Shown here: in pieces, positions 1 through 9,115 of the stretch
How positions within the stretch are numbered: the stretch's first letter is position 1
How the letters are laid out: every line of letters begins with the position of its first letter
Assembly: GCA_963711315.1 (NCBI GenBank)
Contig: CAVQDQ010000002.1
Coordinates: 186,001-250,000 of the forward strand
Direction: 5' to 3'
DNA: 64,000 nt
From: PALSA-612 sp963711315
GTDB lineage: Bacteria; Actinomycetota; Thermoleophilia; Gaiellales; Gaiellaceae
The notes under the pieces: generated by a model
Told to the model about the DNA's origin: nothing
Databases searched by the model: none
The model's input: the letters and a program-made list of their open reading frames with translations, nothing else
Translations under genes and position numbers: made by a program

Positions 1-560
1 CGGGAAGGCCTACGGCGTTTGGAACCACGACCGTGGCGGGCCAGGTGGACGCGAGGATCGTCACGGTGCTTCCCTCCTCGAGCTCCGTGGCTCGCAGACG
101 GACGCTGCTCGAATACGGTCCCGCGAGGTGCAGCGTTCGCACGGTTGACGATGTCCGTCTTGAAGCCTTCGTCTTGGAGCCGCGACACGGCGGTGTCAAG
201 CGGCTGCGAGGTTACGGAGGGGACGGCCTTCTCTTCACTGCGGGTGAAGTACCAGAAGGCACCGAGCCCGATGAGGGCGGCCAGCAAGAGGAGCGCCAGA
301 GCGGGCCAGAAGTCGTCGAACGGCCCTCGCATCGGGCGTCGCTCGACCCGCTCGCGCTGGTGCTGCACTTGTCCGTCCGGGCCGACGGTGAGCCGTTCCT
401 CTTCCGCCGCGACAGGCTCGCCCGGAGCCTCGTAACTCAGGCCCGGATCGATGAATGGCTCGGGTGGTGGCGCGCCGGGTGCTGGCCCTTCTTCGACGAC
501 GTGTCGTGTTGTGCCGCCGCGAACTACGGTCGTCTCGTCCCCGGAAGGGCGGTTCATCAT
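1..560 (-). CDS. PASTA-domain membrane protein (partial, frameshifted)
   Basis: The gene runs off the left edge of the window. It starts at the ATG at 560-558, preceded by an AAGAGG ribosome site. The first ~90 residues are acidic/proline-rich and cytoplasmic in character. A membrane segment (ALALLLAALIGLGAFWYF) follows, and then a PASTA repeat (VPSVTSQPLDTAVSRLQDEG...). Around 85-97 the frame shifts: the typical PASTA end EEGSTVTILAST and the start of a second repeat (VVVPNAVGLP) lie in another frame. PASTA domains bind muropeptides and usually sit outside the membrane on Ser/Thr kinases or penicillin-binding proteins. No kinase domain is visible, and with this short N-terminus it is more likely a stand-alone PASTA anchor protein. 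The frameshift is probably a sequencing error. Confidence 0.7.
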   Translation of the reverse strand, partial: MMNRPSGDETTVVRGGTTRHVVEEGPAPGAPPPEPFIDPGLSYEAPGEPVAAEEERLTVGPDGQVQHQRERVERRPMRGPFDDFWPALALLLLAALIGLGAFWYFTRSEEKAVPSVTSQPLDTAVSRLQDEGFKTDIVNRANAAPRGTVFEQRPSASHGARGGKHRDDPRVHLARHGRGSKRRRPS

Positions 561-695
561 GGGAGCCTCTTACCGTCGAAAGCGATCCTCGAAACGCTCG
601 CCAGCCGGGCCAGACTGGGACGAGGTCTCCTGCGGCTGACTTTATGACGCCGCGCCCGCCGTGTCGGTCGCGGCGGCGAAACTCCCATGCCGGCA

Positions 696-1238
696 TTACG
701 TGTTGTCTCGGAGCTGCTGGCAGGAGTCGGCGTTCTCGAACCCGTCTTTCAGCGCCGAGCTCAGCTGTTGGATGTTCGTAACGAGCGTCTGCCCGCTGTC
801 GATCGTCTGCTGAATGTTCGTCGCAAGGCCCGACAGCGCGGCGACGATCTCGGCCACGCCTGCGTTTTCCGGCAGCCCCGCGATGGCGGCGCGGACCTTG
901 TCGTCCGACTGCTGCACGTTGGCGAGGAATGCATCGACCGCGGCCTTCGCCTGCTGTCCTTCAGGGGTGTCGGGCGGTACTGCGGCGCGCAGTTCGTCGC
1001 CTAGCGTCTTCGTCGCGTCGAGACCGCTATCAACCGCAGCCTCGACGTCGGCGCGGGTAGTGCCCGGCTTCGTGATCGCGTCGGCCGCATTACCGGCAAT
1101 CGACTGGACTTCAGTCTTCCACGACGCGATGCTCGTGCAGACCTCGTCGGCCCATGCCTCCTCGGCGCTCGTTCCGCCTCCTCCGCAGCCGACAACGACC
1201 AGCAGGAGCACGAGCGAGAAGAGGGCGCCGAGCTTCAC
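696..1238 (-). CDS. Putative lipoprotein, helical, unknown function
   Basis: This is a 180-residue protein with a lipoprotein signal peptide: a hydrophobic stretch LGALFSLVLLLVVVGC ends in a lipobox Cys followed by Gly residues. The mature part is Ala-rich, predicted all-helical and possibly coiled-coil, with two Cys (EVCTS near residue 34 and DSCQQ near the C-terminus) that could form a disulfide. I recognise no enzyme motif. It lies upstream of the PASTA protein on the same strand with a 135-base gap, so the two may be co-transcribed and act at the cell envelope. The function is unknown. Confidence 0.65.
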   Translation of the reverse strand: MKLGALFSLVLLLVVVGCGGGGTSAEEAWADEVCTSIASWKTEVQSIAGNAADAITKPGTTRADVEAAVDSGLDATKTLGDELRAAVPPDTPEGQQAKAAVDAFLANVQQSDDKVRAAIAGLPENAGVAEIVAALSGLATNIQQTIDSGQTLVTNIQQLSSALKDGFENADSCQQLRDNT

Positions 1239-1390
1239 CCCTGGAGACTAGCTAGGCAGCGCCGGGCCGGCGGTTCCGGAGCAGGGCGATAGCCGCTCCG
1301 ATATACGCGAGCAAGGAGAGCGTCGCAGTGAATCTCAGCGGATGGCGCATCGCGGGCCCATTCGACGCGTACGACCTACACTCCTCTGCC

Positions 1391-2673
1391 ATGGCCGCGG
1401 TCGAGGAACCGACGACGCTCGAGTGGGATGCCCCGCTCTGGCGGACAGCGCTCGCGCAGTTCGAGCAGGCGCTCGAGCACGCCGACGTCGTCGCCGGCGT
1501 CGCCGAGCGGCTGCGCTATCCGGAGCGCGCGCTGGTCGTCTCCGTGCCGGTCCAGCCTCGACGACGGCGAGCTTGCGCGTCTTCCCGGCTACCGCGTGCA
1601 GCACTCGACGCGTGCTCGGGCCGACGAAGGGCGGCATCCGCTACGACCCGCACGTCTCGCTCGGCGAGTGCGCGGCGCTCGCGATGTGGATGACGTGGAA
1701 GTGCGCGCTCCTGCGACTGCCGTACGGCGGCGCGAAGGGCGGCGTGCGCTGCAATCCGCGCGAGCTGTCCGCAGGCGAGCTCGAGCGGCTGACGCGCCGC
1801 TTCACGCTCCGAGCTGCGTGCGCGTGATCGGCCCCCAGGAGCGACATTCCCGCGCCGGACATGGCGACGAACGAGCAGACGATGGCGTGGATGATGGACA
1901 CGTACTCGATGCAGCAGGGCCACGCCGTGCCGGAGATCGTGACGGGCAAGCCGATCGCGCATCGGCGGCTCGGTGTTCCGGCACGAGGCGACCGGCGCCG
2001 GCGTCGTGATGGTGATCGAGCGCGCCTGCGAGCGGCTCGGCTGGAAGCTCGCGGAACAGCGCTGCGTCGTCCAGGGCTTCGGCAACGTCGGCGGCGTCGC
2101 CGCCGCCGAGCTGGCCGACGGGGCGCGACCGTGGTCGCCGTCTCGCGACATCTCCGGCGGCTCTACGACGAGAACGGGCTGGACGTGGCGGCGCTCACGC
2201 GTGGACGCCGAGGGCACGGTCGCTGGCCGGCTGGCCGCGGCGCGAGCGCGTCACGAACGCGGAGCTGCTCGAGCTGCCGTGCGACGTGCTCGTGCTCGCG
2301 GCGCTCGAGGATCAGGTCACGGCCGAGAACGCGCCGCGCGTCCAGGCGCGGCTGATCGCGGAAGGCGCGAACGGCCCGACCTCGCTGGAGGCCGACGAGA
2401 TCCTCGCCGAGCGCGGCATCCCCGTGCTTCCCGACGTGCTCACGAACGCGGGCGGCGTCACGGTCTCGTACTTCGAGTGGGTGCAGGACCTCGGCCGGCT
2501 CTTCTGGGACCGCGACGAGATCCGCGCGCGCCTCGCGGAGAAGCTCGGCGACGCCTTCGACCGCGTCTGGGAGCTCGTCCGAGGAGCGCGAGATCACGCT
2601 GCGCGAGGCCGCGCTCGTCGTGGCGATCCGCGAGGTCGCGGCGGCGCTCGAGGCGCGCGGGCTCTACCCGTGA
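1391..2673 (+). CDS. Glu/Leu/Phe/Val dehydrogenase (glutamate dehydrogenase-like), multiply frameshifted
   Basis: The family performs NAD(P)-dependent oxidative deamination of glutamate or branched-chain amino acids. Joining frames gives a nearly complete protein: start MAAVEEPTTLEWDAPLWRTA, then RVLGPTKGGIRYDPHVS with the substrate lysine region LPYGGAKGGV, then DIPAPDMATNEQTMAWMMD, EIVTGKPI, the Rossmann motif VQGFGNVG, and the C-terminal IAEGANGPTS and DVLTNAGGVTVSYFEW, ending ALEARGLYP. At least seven single-base shifts occur within 1.3 kb. Every catalytic motif survives, so the frameshifts look like assembly errors rather than decay. The stop TGA overlaps the GTG start of the CBS gene, which points to co-translation. 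The exact substrate cannot be told from sequence alone. Confidence 0.8.
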
Positions 2674-3085
2674 GCGTCGAGACCTCGTGCGCGAGGCGAT
2701 GGTCGCCGAGCCGGCGACGCTCGCCGGCGTCGGCGAGCGCGCAGGAGGCGGGCGAGCGGCTCGCCGAGCCGGACGTGCGGGCCGTGCTCGTCATGCGACG
2801 GCGACGGCCGGCTCTCGGGCGTCGTGACGCGGAAGACGCTCGTGCGCGAGGTCGTCGCCGCGGTCGCGATCCGCGCGTCGACGCCGCTCGGCGAGATCGC
2901 CGAGCCGCCGCATCTTCACGCTCGAGGCCGACCTGCCCGCTCGACGAGGCGTTCCGCGAGCTCGAGGACGCGCGACCTCGAGCGCGTGCCGGTGGTCGAG
3001 GACGGCCGGCTCGTCGGCGTGCTCTCCCGCGCGGTCGTGCAGCGCCGCCTCGCCGAGGACGAGCCGCCCGAGATGCCTCCCGCGG
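2670..3085 (+). CDS. CBS-domain pair protein, frameshifted
   Basis: The GTG start overlaps the stop of the dehydrogenase (GTGA). Joined frames give a two-CBS-domain protein of about 135 residues. The first domain reads VREAMVAEPATLAGV ... VLV-DGDGRLSGVVTRKTLVREVV, and the second reads CPLDEAFRELE ... LERVPVVEDGRLVGVLSRAVV. CBS pairs bind adenosyl ligands (AMP, ATP, SAM) and regulate partner proteins. Here the coupling suggests it could sense energy state for the amino-acid dehydrogenase; that is inference. At least three shifts are present and the true stop is uncertain, because the gene converges on the oxidoreductase gene downstream. Confidence 0.65.
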
Positions 3086-3089
3086 CAGC

Positions 3090-3824
3090 TGCGGGCCCGG
3101 CGCTCACTCGCGCCAGCAGCTCGTCGAGCGTGCCGCGGCGGCTCGTGGAGCATGCTCGAGCCACCACGTCGCGCCGGCGTCGGCGTAGGTGTCGTCGTAG
3201 CCTCGCTCGACCGCGGCGTCGCGAGTAGCCCATGACGGCGATCTCCTGCTGCGTCTCGTCGCGAGACGTCTTCAGGGCTCGATGCCGTCATCTCGGTGAG
3301 CGTCGTCGAGTCCGGGAGCCAGCCGTGCGTCGCCGCGGCGAGTCGGCGAGCGCGTCGCACTGTTGCCGCCGATCCTAGTCGGAGTCGAGCGCGGCCGAGC
3401 GGCCGGCCCAGAGCTCGCGAATGACGGCGACCTTCCTCGAGCAGCTGCCAGCGCCGTTCGGCGGTCGAAGCTTCGTCGCCGAACTCCTCGAACTCGACTT
3501 GCGGTTGCCGCCGAGGCCCGCGCCGAGAACGGCTCGGCCTCGCGACAGGTCGTCGAGCCGATCGCCACCTGGACGGCTAGCACTGCGGCCGGCGGCGCGG
3601 CACGGTGGTCGACGCTGGTCCGCGAGGAACAGACGCTCGGTCCGGCGGCGACCGCGACCGAGCGTGACCCGACGGATCGACGCGCCGGCCGCGTCCCAGA
3701 CCCACGCCAGGTGATCCGACAGAACAGCGCGCTCGCAGCGCGCCGCTCTGCCTGCTCCGCGAGCCGACGACAACCGTCACCGGGTTAGAGAAGAGCCGAT
3801 GTTCGACGCTATGAGCCCGAATGC
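3090..3824 (-). CDS. LLM-class flavin-dependent oxidoreductase (luciferase-like), heavily frameshifted
   Basis: Joined minus-strand frames give recognisable blocks of the bacterial luciferase-like family: N-terminus FGLIASNIGSS, then SDHLAWVWDAAGA, TERLFLGP-type strand, LDDLSRGRAVLGAGLGGN, EEGxxVIRELWAGRSAAL, and the C-terminal DDTYADAGATWWLEHA with GTLDELLARVSAGP. These enzymes use F420 or FMN; Actinomycetota members are often F420-dependent. The gene follows ppx immediately, its N-terminal coding overlapping the region just after the ppx stop. There are many indels and the region is shorter than the usual ~270 codons, so both boundaries are approximate. Confidence 0.6.
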
Positions 3825-3825
3825 C

Positions 3826-4756
3826 TCAGCAGCAGGTGTAGGCGCCGGGCGGGGCAGCGCCTCAACCGCGGCGGGCAGCTCGGCGGCCGCCAGCGCCGCG
3901 CCGTCGAGGATGTCGCGCTCGCTCGCCTCGAGCGCGTCCAGGCCGTAGCGGCGCAGCACCTCGCGCGACGATCGACCGCGCCGGCGACGATCACCGGCGC
4001 GCGCTCCGGGCTCGAGCGCCGGGACCTCGCGCCGCTCCGCGAGCGGCAGCGCGGCCAGCCGCTCGAGCTGCGCGTTCGACGCCTTCGCGCGGCAGCCGGT
4101 GGCCGTCCACCCGTCGGCGGTCGTACTCGGCAAGACCGAGGTCGAGCGCGGCGAGCGTCGTGATCGTGCCGGCGACGCCGATCGCGCGTCGCGTCGGCGT
4201 CGAGCGTCGGGCAGCTGCGCGAGCGCACGTCGTCGGCGCAGCGCGCTCGGCGTCGTCGCCGAAGCGCTCGGTCAGCCGCACGCAGCCGACGTCGAGGCTC
4301 GTGTGAAGGAGACGCCGTCGGCTCGCCGAGCACGAGCTCGGTCGAGCCGCCGCCGACGTCGAGAACGAGCTGTCCCGTCGAGCGCACGGCCGGCCGACTC
4401 CGCGGAGCGTCAGCAGCGCCTCCTCGTCGCCGGACAGCAGCCGCGTCGCGAAGCCGTAGCTCCACTCGATCTCGCCGAGGAACGCCTCGCCGTTCTCGGC
4501 GTCGCGGACGGCGCTCGTCGCGACGAGCGAGCGTCCGCTCGGCGCCGAGCGCCTCGAGCTCGCGGCGGTAGTCGGTGAGGCAGTTCCGCACCCGGGCGAT
4601 CGGGAGGGGCAGGAGCCGCCGGCGCTCGTCGACGCCCTCGCCGAGCCGCGTGATCGGCGAGCCGCCGGACGACCTCGTCGACGCGGCCGTCGCACGACGT
4701 CGGCGACGAGCAGGCGCGTCGTGTTCGTGCCGAGGTCGATCGCCGCGACGCGTCAT
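3826..4756 (-). CDS. ppx: Ppx/GppA-family exopolyphosphatase / pppGpp phosphatase, frameshifted
   Basis: The ATG at 4756 overlaps the TGA of the upstream gene (TGATG), so this start is well supported; a shift occurs just after it. Joined frames show the ASKHA phosphate-1 motif AIDLGTNTTRLLVADV, then ITRLGEGVDE, TSAVRDAENGEAFLGEIE, SGDEEALLTLRGV, the phosphate-2 motif LVLDVGGGSTELVLGE, the motif VAGTITTLAALDLGL, and the C-terminal EASERDILDGAAL. The end is taken as the frame reading APPGAYTCC-stop. The family hydrolyses polyphosphate or pppGpp in the cytoplasm. At least five indels are present, but the motifs are intact. Confidence 0.8.
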
Positions 4757-5087
4757 CACTGGCATGAAGAAGCGCGCGACGCGAGACGACCGTCTGCGGA
4801 CCGTGCGATCGCCCCGAGCAGGACTCGAGCCGCGGCGATCGACGCCGAGAGGCGAGCGACGTCGCGATGCAGCTCGGTGTCGTCGGCTCGAGCGCGCGTC
4901 AGCGCCGCTCGAGCGCCGTCGAGCGCTCGCTCGAGCGCGGCCGACTCGGCGTTCATCGCGCTCGACGCGGGCCTCGCACGCTCGCCAGGCCCGCAGCCCG
5001 TCACGAGCGACCAGATGTGCCGGCGACGAGGCACACGAAGAAGACGCCGAGCGCGATCCAGACGAAGGCGGGCAGGCTGACTCTAAC
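4756..5087 (-). CDS. Small membrane-anchored coiled-coil protein, frameshifted
   Basis: Joined minus-strand frames give an N-terminal membrane segment (LPAFVWIALGVFFVCLVAG). A helical, Ala/Arg/Glu-rich segment follows with coiled-coil character (AALERALDGARAALTRARAD, then TELHRDVARLSASIAAARVL). One indel lies near 5010. The stop TGA overlaps the ppx ATG, so the two genes are translationally coupled. No canonical start codon is seen just upstream of the membrane segment, so the N-terminus is uncertain. I do not recognise a named family; septum-initiator-like single-pass proteins are the nearest comparison by shape only. Confidence 0.5.
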
Positions 5088-5112
5088 CGGCGGCGCTATA
5101 CTGCGGCCGCGA

Positions 5113-5186
5113 CGCGGGGTGGAGCAGTCAGGTAGCTCGCCGGGCTCATAACCCGGAGGTCGCAGGTTCAAATCCTGCCCCCGCTA
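5113..5186 (+). tRNA. tRNA-fMet (initiator, anticodon CAT)
   Basis: The cloverleaf folds completely. The acceptor 5' strand CGCGGGG pairs with CCCCGC, leaving C1 unpaired opposite T72, the actinobacterial initiator signature. The anticodon stem CCGGG/CCCGG has three G-C pairs around loop CTCATAA, and the T-arm is GCAGG-TTCAAAT-CCTGC. CC follows the discriminator A but not the final A, so CCA is not fully encoded. A strong terminator follows at once. The 3' half is duplicated 7.1 kb downstream. Confidence 0.95.
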
Positions 5187-5191
5187 CCTCG

Positions 5192-5215
5192 AAAGGCCCT
5201 GGAAACAGGGCCTTT
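5192..5215 (+). terminator. Rho-independent terminator of tRNA-fMet
   Basis: A 10-bp perfect stem AAAGGCCCTG/CAGGGCCTTT closes a GAAA tetraloop and is followed by TCTCTATTG. It lies six bases after the tRNA. The same hairpin, with one base lost, is copied at 12326-12348. Confidence 0.85.
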
Positions 5216-5270
5216 CTCTATTGAAATTACTGAGGACGTCCTCGCTTTGCAAGCGTGCCAGGCGGGGCCC

Positions 5271-6187
5271 TCAGTTGAGGGCGCCGTCGAGTGCGCCACG
5301 ACGTAGCGGAGGAGGCGGCGCATGTTCGCCCGGTTGATGTGCGTTGCGTTCTCCCAGTCGTAGTCGGTGCCGCCCCACTTGTGGATGTCCCGGCAGTCGA
5401 CGACGACGAAGTCGTAGCGCGGTTGGAGGTTGTGCAAGTAGTTGAGTGAGCCGGTCGAGAGCGGGTCGCCGTACTTCTCGAGCTCGGCGAGTACGGTTGG
5501 ATAGATGGGATTGATGACGATTACGGGCCGCTCGCCGCGCCCGTTCACGTACGCGAGCAGGTGCTCGAAGAGCTGGTAGCGGCTGGGGTCGAAGGGCGGC
5601 GCCACGGGCGGGTACTGGCGGATCTGGGCGACCAGCAGAGCCGCCGCGGCCTTCACCGTCTTCACGTGCGCAGGCGACGGTGGGGATTGCTTGCCGGGGA
5701 GTGATCCGTCGCGGCGATAGTGCGTGTCGGTGGCCCACGGAGGGCTGACGGTTTGCGAGCTGAGGTAGGGCGCGACCTCCTGCAGGTAGCGGCGGCCGCG
5801 CGGGTCGGCTGTCAGCCACGGGGTGACGATGTTGGTGGTCAGCCCGGCGCTGACGAACCACATGTAGCGGCGCTTCCGCCCGGGGAAGCGGTCGGCCGTG
5901 TAGCGGGTGAACACCCACGCGTCGGGAGCTGAACCGCCGGTGACAGCGGCGTTGAAGCCGGTGTGCCCGGTCAGTCGTTGGAGGAGGGAGGGCTCGGCCT
6001 GGCGGCCGCGTGAATCGCCGAGGATCAGGATGCCCGGGCCTTGTTTCAGCTTCCTGATCAGGTCGAGCTTGACGGAGCGGTCGGTCGGCCCGGGCGCGGC
6101 AGAACCGGCGCCGGAGGCCGCGGCGACTAGTCCAAGTGCAACGGCCAGGACAGCTGCGATCGATTGCCTACGACGCATGGCTCTCAC
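5271..6187 (-). CDS. Secreted SGNH/AlgX-AlgJ-like protein (polysaccharide O-acetylation partner)
   Basis: An N-terminal signal peptide (SIAAVLAVALGLVAAASGAG) is followed by the SGNH block I motif ILILGDSRGRQAEPS (nucleophile Ser). The distal block V-like motif is NATHINRANMRRLLRYV (catalytic His). The domain plan matches AlgJ/AlgX/DltD-like proteins that pass acetyl groups to extracellular polymers together with an MBOAT protein. The MBOAT gene ends two bases upstream. It is a paralogue of the 7596-8740 protein, with the same block order and near-identical C-terminus. The paralogue's ending (HSDGAL-R-stop) corresponds to HS-DGALN-stop at 5271 after one missing base near 5287. Without that correction the frame reads on, antisense through the tRNA terminator, to 5168. 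Confidence 0.8.
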
Positions 6188-6188
6188 C

Positions 6189-7589
6189 TCAGAACTGGAA
6201 GTAGATGAAGGCGTGGGGCTGCGAGAGGGTCAACACCGCCAGGGCGGCTGCGATTCCGGTCGCCAGGCCGTACCAGACGCGCGGTTTGATGCGGATCTGC
6301 CACGTGTTCGGCGCGAGGTTCACGAAGACGAGCAGTGCGGCGATGATCAGCGCGAACCTGACCGGCAGCAGAACGCTGAGCGCCGCCGACGAGTCGAGCC
6401 CGTTGAGGCCGACCATGGAGGAGAGGATGTCGCCCGCGACGCCGAGGCTCGGCGAGCGGAAGATCACGAAGGCCGCGCAGACGAGCAGGAAGGTGATCGT
6501 GCGGTTCAGCGTCACGCTCCGCGGAGTCAACCCGAACCGCCGGAGCACGGCGTGGCCGCCGAGGAACGTGCCGTGAACGAGTCCCCAGACGACGAAGGTC
6601 CAGGCGGCTCCGTGCCAGAGCCCGGCCAGGAACATGACGACGAACAGGTTCAGGACCGTCCGCTGGGCTCCGAGGCGTGAGCCGCCGAGGGGGATGAACA
6701 GGTAGTCCCGAAACCACGAGGACAGGCTCATGTGCCAGCGTCGCCAGAAGTCGGAGATGTTCTCCGCCTTGAACGGCGAGTTGAAGTTCTGCGGGAAGCG
6801 GAAGCCGAGCAGCCAGGCGAGCCCGACGGCCATGTCCGAGTAACCGGAGAAGTCGAAGTAGAGCTGCAGCGAGTAGCCGATCGCGGCTGCCCAGCCGGTG
6901 AGCAGGCCGAGGTGGGCGTGGTTGGAGTAGAGGCGGCTCACGTACGGGTGGAGGTTGTCGGCGATCAGTAGCTTCTTCACCAGGCCGCAGGAGAGAAAGA
7001 AGGCGCCGAGCGCCGCGCAGCGAGAGGTGAGCCGCGGGGTGAGGCGCCGGAGCTGTCCCGCCAGGTCCGTGAAGCGCACGATCGGCCCCGCGATCAGGTG
7101 CGGGAAGAGTGCGACGAAAGTCGTGTACTCGAGGACGTTTCGGGTCGGCTCGATCCGCCGCCGGAAGACGTCGATCGTGTACGACATCGAGTTGAAGGTG
7201 TAGAAGGAGATTCCGATCGGCAGGACGATGTGCAGCGTCGCCAGATCGGGCGGCAGGCCGAGACCGCTGCCGATCCCGTTGAGCGTGTCCAGGAAGAAGC
7301 CCGCGTACTTGAAGTAGGCGAGGATCCCGATGTTCGTCGTCAGCGACGCGGCGAGCAGCACCCGGCGTCGGCGCTCGTCCTCGCTCCGGAAGATCCAGAG
7401 CCCGGCAACGTAGTCGACGGAGGTCGCGCCGATCAGCACCGGCAGGTAGCGCCAATCCCACCACGCATAGAAGAACCACGACGCGCCGGTCAGGAAGGCG
7501 AGCCGGAGCGCCTTCGCACGCAGGAGCCACCAACCGGCGAGCACGCACGGCAGGAACCCGAACAGGAACAGGTAGCTGTTGAACAGCAT
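6189..7589 (-). CDS. MBOAT-family O-acyltransferase (AlgI-like)
   Basis: This is a 466-residue multipass membrane protein, the normal length for AlgI. Visible family signatures are the N-terminal MLFNSYLFLFGFLPCV, then FYAWWDWRYLPVL, ISFYTFNSMSYTIDVFRR, the motif SDFWRRWHMSLSSWFRDYLF (histidine of the conserved WHxSL) and the catalytic-His motif LAGLWHGAAWTFVVWGLVHG. Such proteins move acetyl from cytoplasmic acetyl-CoA across the membrane to a periplasmic or surface acceptor. It sits between two SGNH partner proteins in one minus-strand operon (2- and 6-base gaps), so it is probably the membrane core of a polysaccharide O-acetylation system. Confidence 0.92.
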   Translation of the reverse strand: MLFNSYLFLFGFLPCVLAGWWLLRAKALRLAFLTGASWFFYAWWDWRYLPVLIGATSVDYVAGLWIFRSEDERRRRVLLAASLTTNIGILAYFKYAGFFLDTLNGIGSGLGLPPDLATLHIVLPIGISFYTFNSMSYTIDVFRRRIEPTRNVLEYTTFVALFPHLIAGPIVRFTDLAGQLRRLTPRLTSRCAALGAFFLSCGLVKKLLIADNLHPYVSRLYSNHAHLGLLTGWAAAIGYSLQLYFDFSGYSDMAVGLAWLLGFRFPQNFNSPFKAENISDFWRRWHMSLSSWFRDYLFIPLGGSRLGAQRTVLNLFVVMFLAGLWHGAAWTFVVWGLVHGTFLGGHAVLRRFGLTPRSVTLNRTITFLLVCAAFVIFRSPSLGVAGDILSSMVGLNGLDSSAALSVLLPVRFALIIAALLVFVNLAPNTWQIRIKPRVWYGLATGIAAALAVLTLSQPHAFIYFQF

Positions 7590-7595
7590 CGTCGG

Positions 7596-8740
7596 CTAGC
7601 GCAACGCTCCGTCCGAGTGCGCCACCACGTACCTGAGCAACCGACGCATGTTGGCCCGGTTGATGTGGGTGGCGTTGTTCCAGTCGTAGTCATTGCCGCC
7701 CCACTTGCGGATGTCCTGCGCGTCCACCAACACGAACCGGAAGCGCTTGTGGAGCTGCGCCACCTTCTCCAGCGTTGCCTTACGACCCACGTTGCCGTGC
7801 TTGTTCAGCTCGGCGAGCACGCTCGGGAAGACGGGATTGAGGACGATCACGGGCACTTCACCGCGCGTGTTCATGAACGCGAGCGCCTGCTCGAAGTAAT
7901 AGAAGCGGCTCGGCACGGCCAGGTCGGCGCGGGCCTGCGCGAGCGTCTCGTGGTCGGCGCGCACGCTGGCGATCCTCTTCGCCACCGACGCGCGCAGAGA
8001 CTTCGCGTGTTCGGGCAGGTAGCGCAGCGAGCTGCTCTTGAGCGAGCCGTCCGGGTTGAAGAGGAGATACGAATGGCAGCTCGAGAGGACGCACTTCCTC
8101 AGTACCCGCCACGAGGCCTGAGTCGCATCGGTGCTCAAGTACGTCTTGATGTCCCTGAGCCCGAAGCCCGCGCTGCCCTGCAGGTAGCGGCGGGCGCGAG
8201 GATCGTGCGCCAGTTGCGGCAGCACGCCGCCGCCGGCCAGGCCGGAGCTCGTGAACCAGATGTAGCGGCGCTTCTCGTGCGGGAAGAGATCCGTGGCGTA
8301 GCGAGCGAACACGTACTCGTCGGCCGACGTCCCGCCGGTGACGCCGGCATTGAAGCCCGTGTGGCCGGTCAGCTTCCGCAGCAACGCCGGCTCGGCCTGA
8401 CGGGAGCGGGAGCTGCCCATGATCAGGATCTCGGGTCCCGCCTCAGGTGCTGGAGCAGGTCGAGCTTGATCGACCGGTCCGGCTCGACGGCGGTCGGCAC
8501 GATCCCCGTGCCGGCGAGCGCGAGCGGGTCGATCACGATGTTGAACGCCAGGATCGCCGCCAGCACGCTCAGGCAGGAGCCCAGGAATCCGACCACGAAG
8601 CGCCGTTGGTTCGAGGTGGGCGCCTGCTCGTACGCGCCCACCGGAACGTGACGCGCCCCGCCGGGAACAGGCGTCGGCCTGGAGGGCGATGGTCGAGTCC
8701 CTACCTCTGTTGCGATCAAGGACTTCACGGCGCCGCTCAC
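7596..8740 (-). CDS. Membrane-anchored SGNH/AlgX-like protein, one frameshift
   Basis: Two frames joined near 8430-8440 give about 380 residues. The N-terminus is cytoplasmic and proline-rich, a membrane anchor follows (FLGSCLSVLAAILAFNIVID), and then DRSIKLDLLQHLRRDP leads into SGNH block I EILIMGSSRSRQAEPA. The core domain ends NATHINRANMRRLLRYVVAH. The Gly-Ser-Ser-Arg form of block I is common in DltD/AlgJ-like proteins, whereas the paralogue at 5271 has GDSR. The start ATG overlaps the stop of the small upstream gene by 4 bases. It probably hands acetyl from the MBOAT protein to the polymer. The frameshift is likely a sequencing error. Confidence 0.78.
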
Positions 8741-9000
8741 CGCGACTCCTCCTTTCGGTGGCTGACCCGCCAGGCGACCTTCATGTGAGGTTGGTCGGTC
8801 TGGATCGTGAAGCGGCCGTCGCGCAGCTCGGCAGTAACGCGAGCAGTGCTCGCCGGCTCGAGGTCTCTCAGCTCGTACGCGAGCGGTGGCTCCAGCGGCC
8901 CTGCCTCCGCCGGCAGGCGGACGGTGGCGAAGCCGCGCGCGTCAGTCCAGACCTCTCCGTGATACGAGGCCGGCGCTGACGGGTTCGGGGCGTGGGCCAT
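8737..9000 (-). CDS. Small beta-rich protein of acetylation operon, unknown function
   Basis: About 87 residues. The core YHGEVWTDARGFATVRLPAE ... ARVTAELRDGRFTIQTDQPH with KVAWRV has alternating beta-strand character. It resembles the C-terminal beta domain that ends many long actinobacterial and Chloroflexota surface proteins (pattern F-x-I-x-T-D-x-P-x-x-K-V-x-W-x-V). It overlaps the SGNH gene by ATGA, so it is translated with the acetylation cassette. There is no clear ribosome site before the ATG at 9000. An adjacent frame (PPQFTLAGDGPRPEP) also looks coding, so the true start may be further upstream with an indel, or this could be the remnant of a longer gene. Confidence 0.5.
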   Translation of the reverse strand: MAHAPNPSAPASYHGEVWTDARGFATVRLPAEAGPLEPPLAYELRDLEPASTARVTAELRDGRFTIQTDQPHMKVAWRVSHRKEESR

Positions 9001-9115
9001 CGCCGGCGAGGGTGAACTGCGGCGGTAAACGCGCAGCCGCAACCGGACAAAGCACTGGCTGCCGGCCGGGCTGCAAATGCTTGCTTTGCGGCTCGGGGAG
9101 CGGTAAAACGCGCAT

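Noticed and set aside
1391..4756. Programmed ribosomal frameshifting in several genes
   Set aside because: The shifts are many, in both directions and without a shared slippery motif or downstream structure; indel errors are simpler.
5168..5270. C-terminal extension of the SGNH protein antisense through the tRNA terminator, suggesting gene truncation by island insertion
   Set aside because: The paralogue ends HSDGAL-R-stop, and here DGALN-stop lies in the adjacent frame at the same place, so one missing base explains the extension.
7098..8651. 517-codon open frame on the plus strand
   Set aside because: Antisense to the MBOAT and SGNH genes; composition is Arg/Glu/Val rich as expected for a shadow frame.
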